From contig CAVSNJ010000027.1 of NCBI GenBank assembly GCA_963729295.1, positions 248,001-312,000 on the forward strand: a DNA stretch of 64,000 nt. The letters are read 5' to 3'. The number at the start of each line of letters is the position of its first letter. The first letter of the stretch is position 1. A program made the translations under genes and the position numbers. The notes beneath the pieces are model-generated. The model did no database searches and was not told the DNA's origin. It was given only the letters and a program-made list of their open reading frames with translations. Positions 33,629 through 42,097 of this stretch are shown in pieces. The stretch comes from DATJLY01 sp963729295. Its GTDB lineage: Bacteria > Pseudomonadota > Alphaproteobacteria > ATCC43930 > CGMCC-115725.

Positions 33629-33715
33629 TCGGTGGCGTGCCTTCAGTTCGCCCAGAACCTTCGCCGCGCCGGGCGCCGCAATCTTATAATCCAATCGCGC
33701 TTCCATCCGTCTCAT
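33629..33715 (-). pseudogene. Remnant of a carboxymuconolactone decarboxylase/AhpD-like gene
   Basis: Its ATG overlaps the stop of the upstream gene (ATGA at 33715-33712), as in a coupled operon gene. The first 29 codons (MRRMEARLDYKIAAPGAAKV, then LGELKARHR) resemble the opening of AhpD/CMD-family proteins, where the pattern is M-x-x-R-L-x-Y-x-x-A-P. After that the frame runs into sequence antisense to the neighbouring small membrane protein gene and loses resemblance. The rest of the gene is missing, so this is a truncated fragment. The family assignment rests on a short stretch. Confidence 0.4.
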
Positions 33716-34548
33716 CCTTTCGCAGTAAAGAGCGCCTGGGCGTCGGGATGCTTCAGGCTCGCCTGAAGGCCGTCGAACCGCCCGGTTGCGCGCAAATCCT
33801 TGGCGAGCGCCCCCACGGCCGACATGGCGACGAGCGCTGGCGCTCCGGCGATAGTGATGCGCGCGACGCCGAGCCGCCCCAATTCGGCGGCATCGGGCAT
33901 GCCGGCGCGGCCGGTGACGTTGATCGGCGCGGGAATCGCCGCGGCGAGCCGCTGGATCGTCTCGGCATCGCGCACGCCGAAGGGATAGATGCAGTCGGCG
34001 CCGGCCGCGACATAGGCTTTGGCGCGGGCCACCGTCTCGGCGAAGCGCGACTCGGGCTCGCCCACGCCAAAATGATAAAGGTCGGTGCGGGCGTTCAGGA
34101 CCATCGGCACGCCGGCGCGGGCGGCTGCCGCGCGCGCGGCAGCGATGCGCCGGGCGGCGTCGTCGATTGCGCGCATGTGCGGGGCCCCGTGCAGCCCGTC
34201 CTCGAGATTGACACCGACCACGCCCGCTTCGACGATCTCGCGCACGTGGCGCCCGACCTCGTCCGGGCTCGCGCCATAGCCCGCCTCGATGTCGGCGGTG
34301 ACGGGCACTCCCGCCGCGCGCACGATGCGCGCCGTCGCGGCGACGACCTCCGGCCACGGCGCTTCCTCGCCGTCGCGATAACCGAGCGACCAGGCGAGCC
34401 CGCCGCTCGTCGTCGCCACCGCCTCGAATCCGGCCGCGGCGAAGATGCGCGCGCTCGCCCCGTCCCATGCGTTGGGCAGCAGCAGCACCGGCTTTTGCCG
34501 ATGCCGCTCGCCGAAGATTTGTGCCTGGCGCGCCTGTTCGTTGGTCAT
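33712..34548 (-). CDS. Isocitrate lyase/PEP mutase superfamily protein
   Basis: A 278-residue TIM-barrel protein of the ICL/PEPM superfamily: PNAWDGASARIFAAAGFEAV, TTSGGLAWSLGY, VTADIEAGYG and GVNLEDG (metal-binding acidic residues), NARTDLYHFG. The short size and NARTD motif fit the 2-methylisocitrate lyase-like/oxaloacetate decarboxylase-like branch, where C-C bonds next to a carboxylate are cleaved; the exact substrate is unknown. GAGGGAG precedes ATG 34548. Its stop overlaps the start of the truncated AhpD-like fragment. Confidence 0.85.
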   Translation of the reverse strand: MTNEQARQAQIFGERHRQKPVLLLPNAWDGASARIFAAAGFEAVATTSGGLAWSLGYRDGEEAPWPEVVAATARIVRAAGVPVTADIEAGYGASPDEVGRHVREIVEAGVVGVNLEDGLHGAPHMRAIDDAARRIAAARAAAARAGVPMVLNARTDLYHFGVGEPESRFAETVARAKAYVAAGADCIYPFGVRDAETIQRLAAAIPAPINVTGRAGMPDAAELGRLGVARITIAGAPALVAMSAVGALAKDLRATGRFDGLQASLKHPDAQALFTAKG

Positions 34549-34640
34549 CGCTTCTCCCTCGCGCTCAAGCCTCGGCCCGCGCTGCTCCTGCGTCAAGACG
34601 AGCCGCGCGTGCTATCATGCCGTGAGCGAGGGAGGAGGCG

Positions 34641-35621
34641 ATGCGGCAACACGACGACATGCGCAGCCATCACGACATGGGCGGACTGCCGGCCGGGCCG
34701 GTCGAGCGCGGCGAGCACGTGCTTGCGATCTGGGAGAAGCGGGTCGATGCGCTGGCGATGCTCTTGGGCGAGCGGGGCCTGCGCCGCGTCGACGAGGCGC
34801 GGCGCCAGATCGAGGCGCTCACGCCCAACGCCTACGACACGATGAGCTATTACGAGCGCTGGATGGCGGCGATCGGCAGCGGCCTCCTGGGACGCGGCGT
34901 CGTCACGGCGGACGAGATCGCTCGCGCCATGGGCGACGTCGAGGCGCGCCTCACGGCCGAGCGCGCCGAGCACGATCGCGACGGGCACGATCACACGCAC
35001 GACCACGATCATCTGCCGCATCCGAAGCAGCCGGACGAGGAAGACGCGCCCTTGGGCTATTACCAGGTGATGGAGATCGCGGTGCGCGAGCTCCTGATCG
35101 CCAAGGGCATCATCAGCCCGGCCGACATCCGCCGCATGCTCGAGCGCATGGACGGCCGCGTGCCCGAAAACGGCGCTCGCGTCGTCGCGAAAGCCTGGAC
35201 CGATCCCGCGTTCAAGGCGCGGCTGTTGCAGAACGGCGCCGCCGCGTGCCGCGAGCTCGGCATCGACATGGGCGAGACGCACCTTGTCGTGCTCGAGAAC
35301 AAGGCCGATCTGCACAACGTCGTCGTCTGCACCTTGTGCTCGTGCTATCCACGCATGGTGCTGGGCCTGCCGCCCGACTGGTACAAGAGCCGCGCCTATA
35401 GGAGCCGCGTCGTGCGCGAGCCGCGCGCGGTGCTCTCGGAGTTCGGAACCGACGTCCCCGACAATGTCGCGGTGCGCGTCCACAATTCGACCGCCGACAT
35501 GCGCTATCTCGTGCTGCCCGAGCGGCCCAAGGGCACGGACGGTTGGAGCGAGGAGCGCCTCGCCGCGCTCGTCAACCGCGACAGCATGATCGGCGTCTCG
35601 CGCGCCAACGAGCCGGGGTAA
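34641..35621 (+). CDS. Nitrile hydratase fusion: beta-subunit N-domain, His-rich linker, alpha subunit
   Basis: Hydrates nitriles to amides, or acts on a related substrate such as thiocyanate. Residues 1-105 match the N-terminal half of the beta subunit (HHDMGG, IWEKRVDALAM, SYYERWMAAIGSGLLGRGVV). Residues 112-131 are a His/Asp-rich linker (HDRDGHDHTHDHDHLPH). Residues 135-326 are the alpha subunit with the metal-binding C-T-L-C-S-C at Cys230, Cys233 and Cys235, the threonine variant typical of cobalt enzymes. The C-terminal barrel of the beta subunit is absent and not encoded nearby. The ribosome site GGAGGAGG stands just before ATG 34641. Confidence 0.85.
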   Translation: MRQHDDMRSHHDMGGLPAGPVERGEHVLAIWEKRVDALAMLLGERGLRRVDEARRQIEALTPNAYDTMSYYERWMAAIGSGLLGRGVVTADEIARAMGDVEARLTAERAEHDRDGHDHTHDHDHLPHPKQPDEEDAPLGYYQVMEIAVRELLIAKGIISPADIRRMLERMDGRVPENGARVVAKAWTDPAFKARLLQNGAAACRELGIDMGETHLVVLENKADLHNVVVCTLCSCYPRMVLGLPPDWYKSRAYRSRVVREPRAVLSEFGTDVPDNVAVRVHNSTADMRYLVLPERPKGTDGWSEERLAALVNRDSMIGVSRANEPG

Positions 35622-35628
35622 GGGCGCG

Positions 35629-36885
35629 TCAGTACGCCGTCTTCTGGATCTGGCCGTTCGCCTGCACGTACCAGCGCTCGCTCGCGAACGGCTTGCCGTC
35701 GAGCCGCGCGGCGAGCCAGTCGGCGAGAAGAACCGGCGGGAAGGGTCCCAGATTCGCCGCCGGCACGTTGCCGACGGAATGGCGCGAATCCTGATAGACC
35801 ACGAGCTGCTTCGGGCCTTTGAGCTGCCGCACAAGGCGCTCGGCATGTTCCAGGGGCGACAGCTCCTCGGCCTCGCCGGCGACGCACAGATAGGGGCAGC
35901 GGAGCTTGTCGATATGCCCCTCCCAGGTCAGCGTCTTGCAGAACTCGTCGAACTTCTTCTCGTCGGTGAAGCCCGACATGTACATGAACCTTTTTTTGAA
36001 GGTCGGCGACGCTTCCTCGAAGATCGTGTGGCAGCCGGGCTCCAGGCAGGTGGAAATGACGGCACAGGCGCGAAGGCGCGGCTCCGATGCGGCAACGAGC
36101 GTGCCGAAGAACGAGCCGAAGCTCGTGCCGGTGACTCCGATGCGGTCGGCGTCGATCTCGGCCCGCTGCGTCAGCCAATCGACCGCGATCTTGCCGGTCG
36201 CGAGCCAGTTCTCCATCGAGACAGGGATGCCGACCATCGGCGCCTCGTACTGGCCCGGCCCGTCGATCGCGAGCACGGCGATGCCGCGGCCGAGCCAGCG
36301 GTCGCCGTTGAGCGCGACCGATATCTCCTTGAAGCTGTCCATGCCGGGAATGATGATCACCGCCGGAATCCGCCCGCCGGCATAATTGGGCGGCAGGTGG
36401 AACCAGGCCGGCAGCGCCGAATCCTTGAACGGCAGCCACACCGCCTCGACCTTGTGGTCGGCAAGCCTCGCATAGGCCGCGTAGCATTCGCGCTTCTTCT
36501 GGTTATAGGCGATGTTGGTCGCGTCGTTCTCGTCATAGGGCCACTGCGCGGCGCCCCAGTGAATGGCGGCCATGAAATAATTGTCGCGCGCGGTGATGCG
36601 GTTGCCAGCGCCCTCGGCCTCGCGCGCCTTGCCCTCGCGGCGCCGCGCCGTCGCCTCGAAGGCGGGGCCGATATCGGCCATCTTTTGCACGCGCGCGCGG
36701 ATCGCGGCGAAATCGGCATTGGCCTCGACGCCGCACGGCCCCGAGAGATAGAGCGAGCGCGGCTGGTCCCAGTCGATGCCGTTGGCGCGGATGATGTTGT
36801 CGAGGAGCCAGCGTTGCTCCTCGAAGCGCCTGACGCGCGGGGGCCCGCGGTGATCGACGACGGGTTGTGGCGGCTGCCGGTCCAT
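35629..36885 (-). CDS. Alpha/beta hydrolase of the FrsA/DUF1100-like type
   Basis: A 418-residue hydrolase. An N-terminal helical part of about 150 residues (RDNYFMAAIHWGAAQWPYD) precedes the alpha/beta core: VIIIPGMDSFKE, IDGPGQ, the nucleophile elbow GTSFGSFFG near residue 230, and an acid/histidine pair in the C-terminal part with DSRHSVG. The architecture resembles C-C bond hydrolases such as 2,6-dihydroxypseudooxynicotine hydrolase; substrate unknown. ATG 36885 has GGAGGG four bases upstream and is preferred to ATG 36897. It converges on the nitrile hydratase gene, seven bases apart. Confidence 0.8.
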   Translation of the reverse strand: MDRQPPQPVVDHRGPPRVRRFEEQRWLLDNIIRANGIDWDQPRSLYLSGPCGVEANADFAAIRARVQKMADIGPAFEATARRREGKAREAEGAGNRITARDNYFMAAIHWGAAQWPYDENDATNIAYNQKKRECYAAYARLADHKVEAVWLPFKDSALPAWFHLPPNYAGGRIPAVIIIPGMDSFKEISVALNGDRWLGRGIAVLAIDGPGQYEAPMVGIPVSMENWLATGKIAVDWLTQRAEIDADRIGVTGTSFGSFFGTLVAASEPRLRACAVISTCLEPGCHTIFEEASPTFKKRFMYMSGFTDEKKFDEFCKTLTWEGHIDKLRCPYLCVAGEAEELSPLEHAERLVRQLKGPKQLVVYQDSRHSVGNVPAANLGPFPPVLLADWLAARLDGKPFASERWYVQANGQIQKTAY

Positions 36886-37064
36886 TTGTCCCTCCATCCG
36901 TGCTGTGCCGTTCGGTCATTCTGCCGCAAAAGCGGCGGCGGCGCACGGGGTGCGCCGCGCGGCGAAGGGCGGCGGCGGCCGGTCCATCTCTCGCTCCTTT
37001 TAGTGATTTGACTCGACTTCCCTTCTGCCCGACAGGACGGCAGGGGGCCAGGAGGAGGGATAGG

Positions 37065-38384
37065 ATGCGCAGTCCACTCGCGCTCGGGGTTCTGGCTCTG
37101 GCAGTCGCCGTTTCATCGCCGCACGCGGCCGATGAAGGCGGCGCGATCCGCACCGGTGCCGCCGCATTCACGGACTGGAGCACGGAGGGGCCCGGCGTCG
37201 CGCACATGATAACGCCGCAGGATCTGCCGGCGCCCTATACGACCAATTCGGCGCGCAACGCGTCGCACCTCGTGGCGAAGCCGGCGAACGCGGAGCTGCA
37301 TCTGCCGCCGGGCTTTGCCGTCACCGCCTATGCCACCGGCTTCAAGACGCCGCGGCAGATGAAGCGCGCGCCCAACGGCGACATCTTCCTCGCCGAGAGC
37401 GACGCCAAGCGCATCCTCGTGCTGCGCCAGGACGCGGGCGGCGCCGCCAAAGCGCCGCACATGTCGGTGTTCGCCGCGGGCCTCGAATACCGGCCCTATG
37501 GTATCGCGTTCTATCCCCCGGGCCCCGCCCCGCGTTTCGTCTATGTCGCGACCGAAGGCCAGGTGCTGCGCTACCCCTACAGCGTCGGCGACACCGCCGC
37601 CGCGGGCGCGGCGCAGGTGATCGTGCCCGATGTGCCGGTCGGCCATCACTGGACGCGCGACATCGTCTTCTCGCCCAACGGCAAGCGCATGCTGCTTGCA
37701 GTCGGCTCGGGCGACAATGACGGCGAGATCGGCATGGACAAGGAAGTGCGCCGCGCCGACATCCTCGACTACGATGCCGAGGGGCACGACATGCGCGTCT
37801 ATGCCTCGGGCATCCGCAATCCGGTGACGATCCAGTTCTATCCCGGCACCGGCCCCGGCAGCGGCGAATTGTGGACCACGACGAACGAGCGCGACGAGCT
37901 CGGCGACAACCTGCCGCCCGATTACGTCACGCGCGTCAAGCCCGGCGGCTTCTATGGCTGGCCGTGGTTCTATATCGGCGGCAACCAGGATCCTCGCCAC
38001 AAGGGCGAGCACGACGATTTGAAGGACAAGGTCGCGGTGCCCGACGTGCTGTTGCAGCCGCATTCGGCGCCGCTCGGCATGGCCTTCTACACCGGCACGC
38101 AGTTTCCCGAAACCTATCGCGGCGATGCGTTCGTGGCGCTGCACGGTTCATGGAACCGCGCCAAGCGCACTGGCTACGAGGTGGCGCTCGTGCCGGTGAA
38201 GGACGGCAAGCCCACGGGCGCCTACCAGGATTTCATGACCGGCTTCGTCGCCAATGACGGCGACGTGTGGGGCCGGCCGGTCGGCATCGTCGTGGCGGCC
38301 GACGGATCGCTCCTCGTCAGCGACGACGGCTCCGGCACGGTGTGGCGCATCTCGTACGACGGCGAGCACCGCGCCGCGCAATAG
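37065..38384 (+). CDS. Exported PQQ-dependent sugar dehydrogenase-like (L-sorbosone dehydrogenase family) protein
   Basis: A 439-residue protein with a signal peptide (hydrophobic residues 5-18, cleavage near SPHAAD at 22-23) and a six-bladed beta-propeller of the GDH/sorbosone dehydrogenase type: LPPGFAVTAYATGFKTPRQM, NGDIFLAESDAKRI, GHHWTRDIVFSPNGKRMLLA, SGIRNPVTIQFYPG. The histidine and arginine positions expected for catalysis and PQQ binding appear in GHHWTR and RNP. No cytochrome c motif is fused. GGAGGAGGG lies a few bases before ATG 37065. Confidence 0.85.
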   Translation: MRSPLALGVLALAVAVSSPHAADEGGAIRTGAAAFTDWSTEGPGVAHMITPQDLPAPYTTNSARNASHLVAKPANAELHLPPGFAVTAYATGFKTPRQMKRAPNGDIFLAESDAKRILVLRQDAGGAAKAPHMSVFAAGLEYRPYGIAFYPPGPAPRFVYVATEGQVLRYPYSVGDTAAAGAAQVIVPDVPVGHHWTRDIVFSPNGKRMLLAVGSGDNDGEIGMDKEVRRADILDYDAEGHDMRVYASGIRNPVTIQFYPGTGPGSGELWTTTNERDELGDNLPPDYVTRVKPGGFYGWPWFYIGGNQDPRHKGEHDDLKDKVAVPDVLLQPHSAPLGMAFYTGTQFPETYRGDAFVALHGSWNRAKRTGYEVALVPVKDGKPTGAYQDFMTGFVANDGDVWGRPVGIVVAADGSLLVSDDGSGTVWRISYDGEHRAAQ

Positions 38385-38433
38385 CAGCGCGCGAATGTGA
38401 CGGTAGGTGCCCGCGCCGAGCACATGCGGCGCC

Positions 38434-38459
38434 GGAACGCTCGTGCGCTGCAATTCGTT
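38434..38459 (+). promoter_or_regulatory. EcfG-type general stress promoter of the lipoprotein gene
   Basis: GGAAC at 38434-38438, 17 bases, CGTT at 38456-38459: an exact consensus match. The start point is expected near 38466, about 26 bases before the ATG at 38492. Confidence 0.62.
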
Positions 38460-38491
38460 GGGCGATCATGACCACATGCGAGACGAGGATC

Positions 38492-38665
38492 ATGACACGA
38501 CTGGCGGTTGCCTTGACCTTGATACTTTTGGCGCTCGGCGGATGCAGTTACTACGGCTATGCCGACCCCGCCTATCCCGCCCACGGCTATGGCGCGCCAT
38601 ACAGCAATTCGAGCGGCACGTACGATTGGGGCGGCGGCAACGGCTCGAACTCGTCCGGCGGCTGA
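38492..38665 (+). CDS. Small lipoprotein, hypothetical
   Basis: A 57-residue protein with a lipoprotein signal peptide (TRLAVALTLILLALGGC; lipobox LGGC with the modified cysteine at residue 18). The mature part of about 40 residues is rich in Gly, Tyr, Ser and Asn (YYGYADPAYPAHGYGAPYSN) and probably unstructured at the membrane surface. GAGGA stands three bases upstream of ATG 38492; an ATG at 38468 is in frame but has no ribosome site. Preceded by an EcfG-type promoter, so likely stress-induced. No recognised family. Confidence 0.7.
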   Translation: MTRLAVALTLILLALGGCSYYGYADPAYPAHGYGAPYSNSSGTYDWGGGNGSNSSGG

Positions 38666-38896
38666 CCGGCGGCCGACCCAAGCGATCCCGCGCCGCAACC
38701 CGCGATCGGAACGGCGCGGGCTTCTTGCACCGCCAAGGACGATCTCCTGTTCCCGTGACGCCCGTGCGCAAGCGAGCGCCCGACGACGCGAAATCGGCGC
38801 TCGCCGCAGGCGAACAACGGAGCGCGTCGGGTCCATGGATGTTTACCCCATCGGTTCCGGCAACCCGCCGGCACCCTTTCGTCCGGTGGTTGAGCA

Positions 38897-39754
38897 ATGC
38901 ATCGCTATATCACCCAGGTGCCGCGCGTCATCGCAGCCATTGCGAGCGACCCGATCGAAGCCTGCCTCACGCTGCGCACCAAGCTCGTCGAAAAAGGCGA
39001 GCGGCAGCGGCCGCGATTTCCCTACGTGCCCGACCGCCGCTGGGAGCGGCGCGTCCATGAATGGCTGGGTCTCCCCTATCCCGGCGCGGCGGCGGCGGAG
39101 TTTCGCGCCTTGTGGCCGGACATCATCGGCCCGCTGCAGAGCCGCGGAGTGCGGCTTGGGCCGGCGAGTTTCGGAATTTGGAACGATGGCGATCCGGAAT
39201 TTCTGCGGGCGATCTGGTGCCTCGCGCGCCATCTCCGACCCGTGAACGTGGTGGAGACCGGCGTTGCCCGCGGCCTCACCTCGCGCGTCGTCCTCGAGGC
39301 GCTCGAGCGGAATGGAATGGGGCATCTCTGGAGCATCGACCGCCCGCCCGCGCTCGCGCGCACGCTGCATGACGAGATCGGCATCGCCGTCGGCGCGGAT
39401 TTGCGCGCGCGCTGGACCTACATCAGCGGCTCGAGCCGGCGCCGCCTTCCCCCGCTGCTGCAGCGGCTGGGCCGGATCGATCTCTTCATCCACGACAGCA
39501 TGCACACCGAGGACAATGTGCGCTTCGAACTCGATCGCGCGTGGGCCGCGATGAGCGCGGGCGGCGCACTCGTCGTCGACGATATCGACCTCAACTGGGG
39601 CTTTCGCTCCTTCACCGGGAGCCTCCCGGGCGGCAGCTCCGTCATCTGCCAATCCGAACCGCTCGCGCCGGACCCGCGCCGCTTCGACGGCAAGGGCCTG
39701 TTCGGCATCATACGGAAAGACCCGCCATCGGCGCCGGCCCGGCAACGATCGTGA
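38897..39754 (+). CDS. Class I SAM-dependent methyltransferase (Methyltransf_24-like)
   Basis: A 285-residue protein. The SAM-binding core is VNVVETGVARGLTSRVVLEA near residue 117, then LWSIDRPP, LFIHDSMHTEDNVRFEL and GGALVVDDIDLN, the D-S-x-H-T pattern typical of methyltransferases encoded with surface glycan genes. Residues 1-95 form a separate helical region. A start at 38897 fits, without a strong ribosome site. It stands alone before the tRNA, 231 bases after the lipoprotein gene with nothing recognisable between. Confidence 0.8.
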   Translation: MHRYITQVPRVIAAIASDPIEACLTLRTKLVEKGERQRPRFPYVPDRRWERRVHEWLGLPYPGAAAAEFRALWPDIIGPLQSRGVRLGPASFGIWNDGDPEFLRAIWCLARHLRPVNVVETGVARGLTSRVVLEALERNGMGHLWSIDRPPALARTLHDEIGIAVGADLRARWTYISGSSRRRLPPLLQRLGRIDLFIHDSMHTEDNVRFELDRAWAAMSAGGALVVDDIDLNWGFRSFTGSLPGGSSVICQSEPLAPDPRRFDGKGLFGIIRKDPPSAPARQRS

Positions 39755-39770
39755 ACGTGGATCGGACCGA

Positions 39771-39856
39771 TGGTGCCCCTGGAGGGACTTGAACCCCCAC
39801 GCCCTTGCGAGCAACAGATTTTGAGTCTGCCGCGTCTACCATTCCGCCACAGGGGC
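39771..39856 (-). tRNA. tRNA-Leu (anticodon CAA)
   Basis: The 5' acceptor arm GCCCCTG (39856-39850) pairs with CAGGGGC, followed by discriminator A and an encoded CCA (39773-39771). The anticodon loop reads CTCAAAA, giving anticodon CAA for UUG codons. A long variable arm (TTGCTCGCAAGGGCG region) and the GGTTCAAGTC T-arm are those of a class II leucine tRNA. Total length 86 with CCA. Confidence 0.96.
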
Positions 39857-39870
39857 TGCCGGGCCGCGCG

Positions 39871-39899
39871 ACCATAGCGGCGCGTAATGAAGGCGGCAA
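39871..39899 (-). promoter_or_regulatory. Promoter of tRNA-Leu
   Basis: On the minus strand TTGCCG (39899-39894), 17 bases, TATGGT (39876-39871), with the start point about seven bases further, eight bases before the mature 5' end. Confidence 0.5.
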
Positions 39900-39984
39900 T
39901 CACGCTTGCCTCGCGCGGCTCTTTCCGCTGATATCGCGCGTTCCGCCCGCCCCGCCACTGCCGCCGCGCCCACGACGAGGTTTC

Positions 39985-40434
39985 ATGGCAATGCGCTTCT
40001 TCGAGGATTATCGCCCGGGCGATGTGTTCGAGCTCGGCGTGCGCGACGTGGGCGAGGCCGAGATTCTCTCCTTCGGCCGGACCTACGACCCACAATATTT
40101 CCACACCGATCCCGAGGCGGCGAAGCGCTCGATCTGGGGCGGGCTCGTCGCGAGCGGCTGGCACACCGTCGCGATGTTCATGCGGCTTCTCGTCGACGGG
40201 CACATGAAGGATTCCGACAGCATCGGCTCGCCCGGCGTCGACGAGATCAGGTGGCTGAAGCCGGTGCGGCCGGGCGACCGGCTCGCGGCGCGCCTCACCG
40301 TGCTCGAGGTGACGCCGTCGAAGAGCGGCGCGCCCCGCGGCATGATCCGCACGCTCGGCGAGGCGACGAACCAGCACGGCGAGGTGGTGTTGACCTTGCG
40401 CGCCATGAATCTCATCGGCACGCGGCCGGCCTAG
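39985..40434 (+). CDS. MaoC-family dehydratase (hot-dog fold)
   Basis: A 149-residue single hot-dog protein: FFEDYRPGDVFELGVRDVGE, then FGRTYDPQYFHTDPEAAKRS, where the aspartate and histidine of the hydratase 2 motif lie, and GLVASGWHTVAMFMRL. MaoC proteins hydrate 2-enoyl-CoA or related thioesters with R-specificity. ATG 39985 has GAGG five bases upstream. It heads a rightward run of four tightly packed genes (MaoC, DedA, dsbB, coq7). Confidence 0.87.
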   Translation: MAMRFFEDYRPGDVFELGVRDVGEAEILSFGRTYDPQYFHTDPEAAKRSIWGGLVASGWHTVAMFMRLLVDGHMKDSDSIGSPGVDEIRWLKPVRPGDRLAARLTVLEVTPSKSGAPRGMIRTLGEATNQHGEVVLTLRAMNLIGTRPA

Positions 40435-40443
40435 GCCTCACCC

Positions 40444-41085
40444 TTGCTCGACCGCCTCATAGACTGGGTCGCGAGCATGATCGTCGCCACGATCGCGAGC
40501 GCCGGCTATGGCAGCATCGTCGCGCTGATGGCGATCGAATCGGCCTGCATCCCGCTGCCGTCCGAAGTCATCATGCCGTTCTCGGGCTATCTCGTCTCGA
40601 CCGGGCGCTTCGATCTGGCGCTGGTGGCGACGGCGGGTGCGCTCGGCTGCAATCTCGGCTCGACGATTGCTTACGCGATCGGCGCCTATGGCGGGCGCCC
40701 GCTCGTCGAGCGCTATGGCGCGCTCGTGCTCATCGGGCGGCGCGAGCTCGCCTTGGCCGACTGGTTCTTCGCGCGCTGGGGCGGTCCCGCCATCTTCATC
40801 GCGCGCCTCCTGCCGCTCGTGCGCACGTTCATCGCGCTGCCGGCCGGCATCGCGCGCATGAACCAGGCGCGCTTCCAGCTCTACACCTTCGCCGGCTCGT
40901 GGCCGTGGTGCTATGGCCTCGCTTATGTCGGCGCGCGGCTCGGCGCGCGCTGGAACAGCGACCCGCGCCTCAAGGAAGTCTTTCATCGCTTCGACGGATT
41001 GATCCTCGTCCTCGTTCTCGCCTCGGCGGCGTGGTTCGTGTGGTCGCATGTGCGCCGCCGCCCCGGCGGCGGAGGCGGGCGATGA
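40444..41085 (+). CDS. DedA-family membrane protein
   Basis: A 213-residue inner-membrane protein of the DedA/SNARE-associated family, thought to flip or recycle lipid carriers and keep membrane potential. Conserved features are IESACIPLPSEVIMPFSGYL (entry to the re-entrant loop), LGSTIAYAIGAYGGRPL and RLLPLVRTFIALPAGIARM near residues 120-139, the arginine-rich signature. The start is TTG 40444 or ATG 40477. The stop overlaps the dsbB start (ATGA). Confidence 0.87.
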   Translation: MLDRLIDWVASMIVATIASAGYGSIVALMAIESACIPLPSEVIMPFSGYLVSTGRFDLALVATAGALGCNLGSTIAYAIGAYGGRPLVERYGALVLIGRRELALADWFFARWGGPAIFIARLLPLVRTFIALPAGIARMNQARFQLYTFAGSWPWCYGLAYVGARLGARWNSDPRLKEVFHRFDGLILVLVLASAAWFVWSHVRRRPGGGGGR

Positions 41086-41558
41086 GCCGCCGCGCGCTCG
41101 CCCTCGTGCTCGCCGGTATCGTGCTCGTGCTCGGCGGCGCGCTTCTGTTCGAGTACGCGGGCGGCCTCGCGCCGTGCGAGCTCTGCCTCTACGAGCGCTG
41201 GCCCTATTACGCGAGCCTGCCGTTGGCGCTGGCGCTCGCAGCACCCGACACGACGCGCGCTGACGCGAAGCTGGGCGCCGCCATCCTGCTCTCGATCTTC
41301 CTCGGCTCGTGCGTCCTCGCGTTCTACCATGTCGGCGTCGAGCAGCATTGGTTTGCCGGCCCGACCGCCTGCACCGGCACGGGTGGCAGCGCCGCGACGA
41401 TCGAGGAGCTGCGCCGGCTCCTCATGACCCAGGAGACGGTGCGCTGCGATGCGCCGCAATGGTCGCTCTTCGGCGTCACGCTCGCGGGCTATAATCTTTT
41501 GGCCTCGCTGGTGCTTGCGGCGCTCGCGGGCGCGGCGGCGCGAGGACGGACCCAATGA
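41082..41558 (+). CDS. dsbB: Disulfide bond formation protein B
   Basis: Inner-membrane oxidase that re-oxidises DsbA and passes electrons to ubiquinone. A 158-residue four-helix protein with the first periplasmic pair C32-x-x-C35 (PCELCLYERWPYY) and a second pair formed by the cysteine of PTACTGTGG and that of RCDAPQW. The GVEQHWFAGP stretch is typical. It lies between dedA and coq7, sharing four-base overlaps with both; the link to ubiquinone supply by coq7 is sensible. Confidence 0.9.
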   Translation: MSRRALALVLAGIVLVLGGALLFEYAGGLAPCELCLYERWPYYASLPLALALAAPDTTRADAKLGAAILLSIFLGSCVLAFYHVGVEQHWFAGPTACTGTGGSAATIEELRRLLMTQETVRCDAPQWSLFGVTLAGYNLLASLVLAALAGAAARGRTQ

Positions 41559-42097
41559 GCACGAACCGACTTCCTGGCGATCCCCCGGCCGACGAGATCG
41601 TCCGCCGCATGATCCGGGTCGATCACGCCGGCGAATATGGCGCGGCGCGCATCTATGCGGGGCAGCTTGCCGTGCTCGGCCGCTCGCCCGCGGCGCCCGC
41701 GATCCGCCGCATGGCCGCGCAGGAGCGCCGCCATCTCGCCGCGTTCGACCGGCTGGTGGCGGAGCGGCGCGTGCGGCCGACCGCGCTGTCGCCGCTGTGG
41801 CATACGGCGGGATGGGCGCTGGGCGCGGCCACGGCGACGCTGGGCGCGCGCGCGGCGATGGCCTGCACCGCCGCGGTCGAGGAGGTGATCGACGGGCATT
41901 ATCGCGGCCAGATCGAGGCGCTGGGCTCGTCCGAGCCCGCGCTCAAATCGTCCCTCGAGGAATTCCGCGCCAACGAGCTTGAGCATCGCGACACGGCCTT
42001 GGCCGCCGGCGCCGAGGACGCGCCCGCCTACGAGCTCTTGCGCGCCGGCATCAAGACCGGCGCGAAGCTCGCCATCTGGCTTTCGACGCGGATTTAG
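41555..42097 (+). CDS. coq7: Demethoxyubiquinone hydroxylase
   Basis: Di-iron monooxygenase for the last hydroxylation in ubiquinone synthesis. The 180-residue protein has the ferritin-like iron ligands: glutamate in VDHAGEYGAARIYAGQ, ExxH in AAQERRHLAAF, glutamate in EEVIDGHYRGQ and ExxH in ANELEHRDTA. GAKLAIWLSTRI ends the protein as in the family. ATG overlaps the dsbB stop, and its own stop overlaps that of the convergent metF-like gene by four bases. Confidence 0.95.
   Translation: MSTNRLPGDPPADEIVRRMIRVDHAGEYGAARIYAGQLAVLGRSPAAPAIRRMAAQERRHLAAFDRLVAERRVRPTALSPLWHTAGWALGAATATLGARAAMACTAAVEEVIDGHYRGQIEALGSSEPALKSSLEEFRANELEHRDTALAAGAEDAPAYELLRAGIKTGAKLAIWLSTRI

Noticed and set aside
41653..41868. 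71-codon frame antisense to coq7
   Set aside because: Shadow frame inside a conserved gene; no supporting signals.
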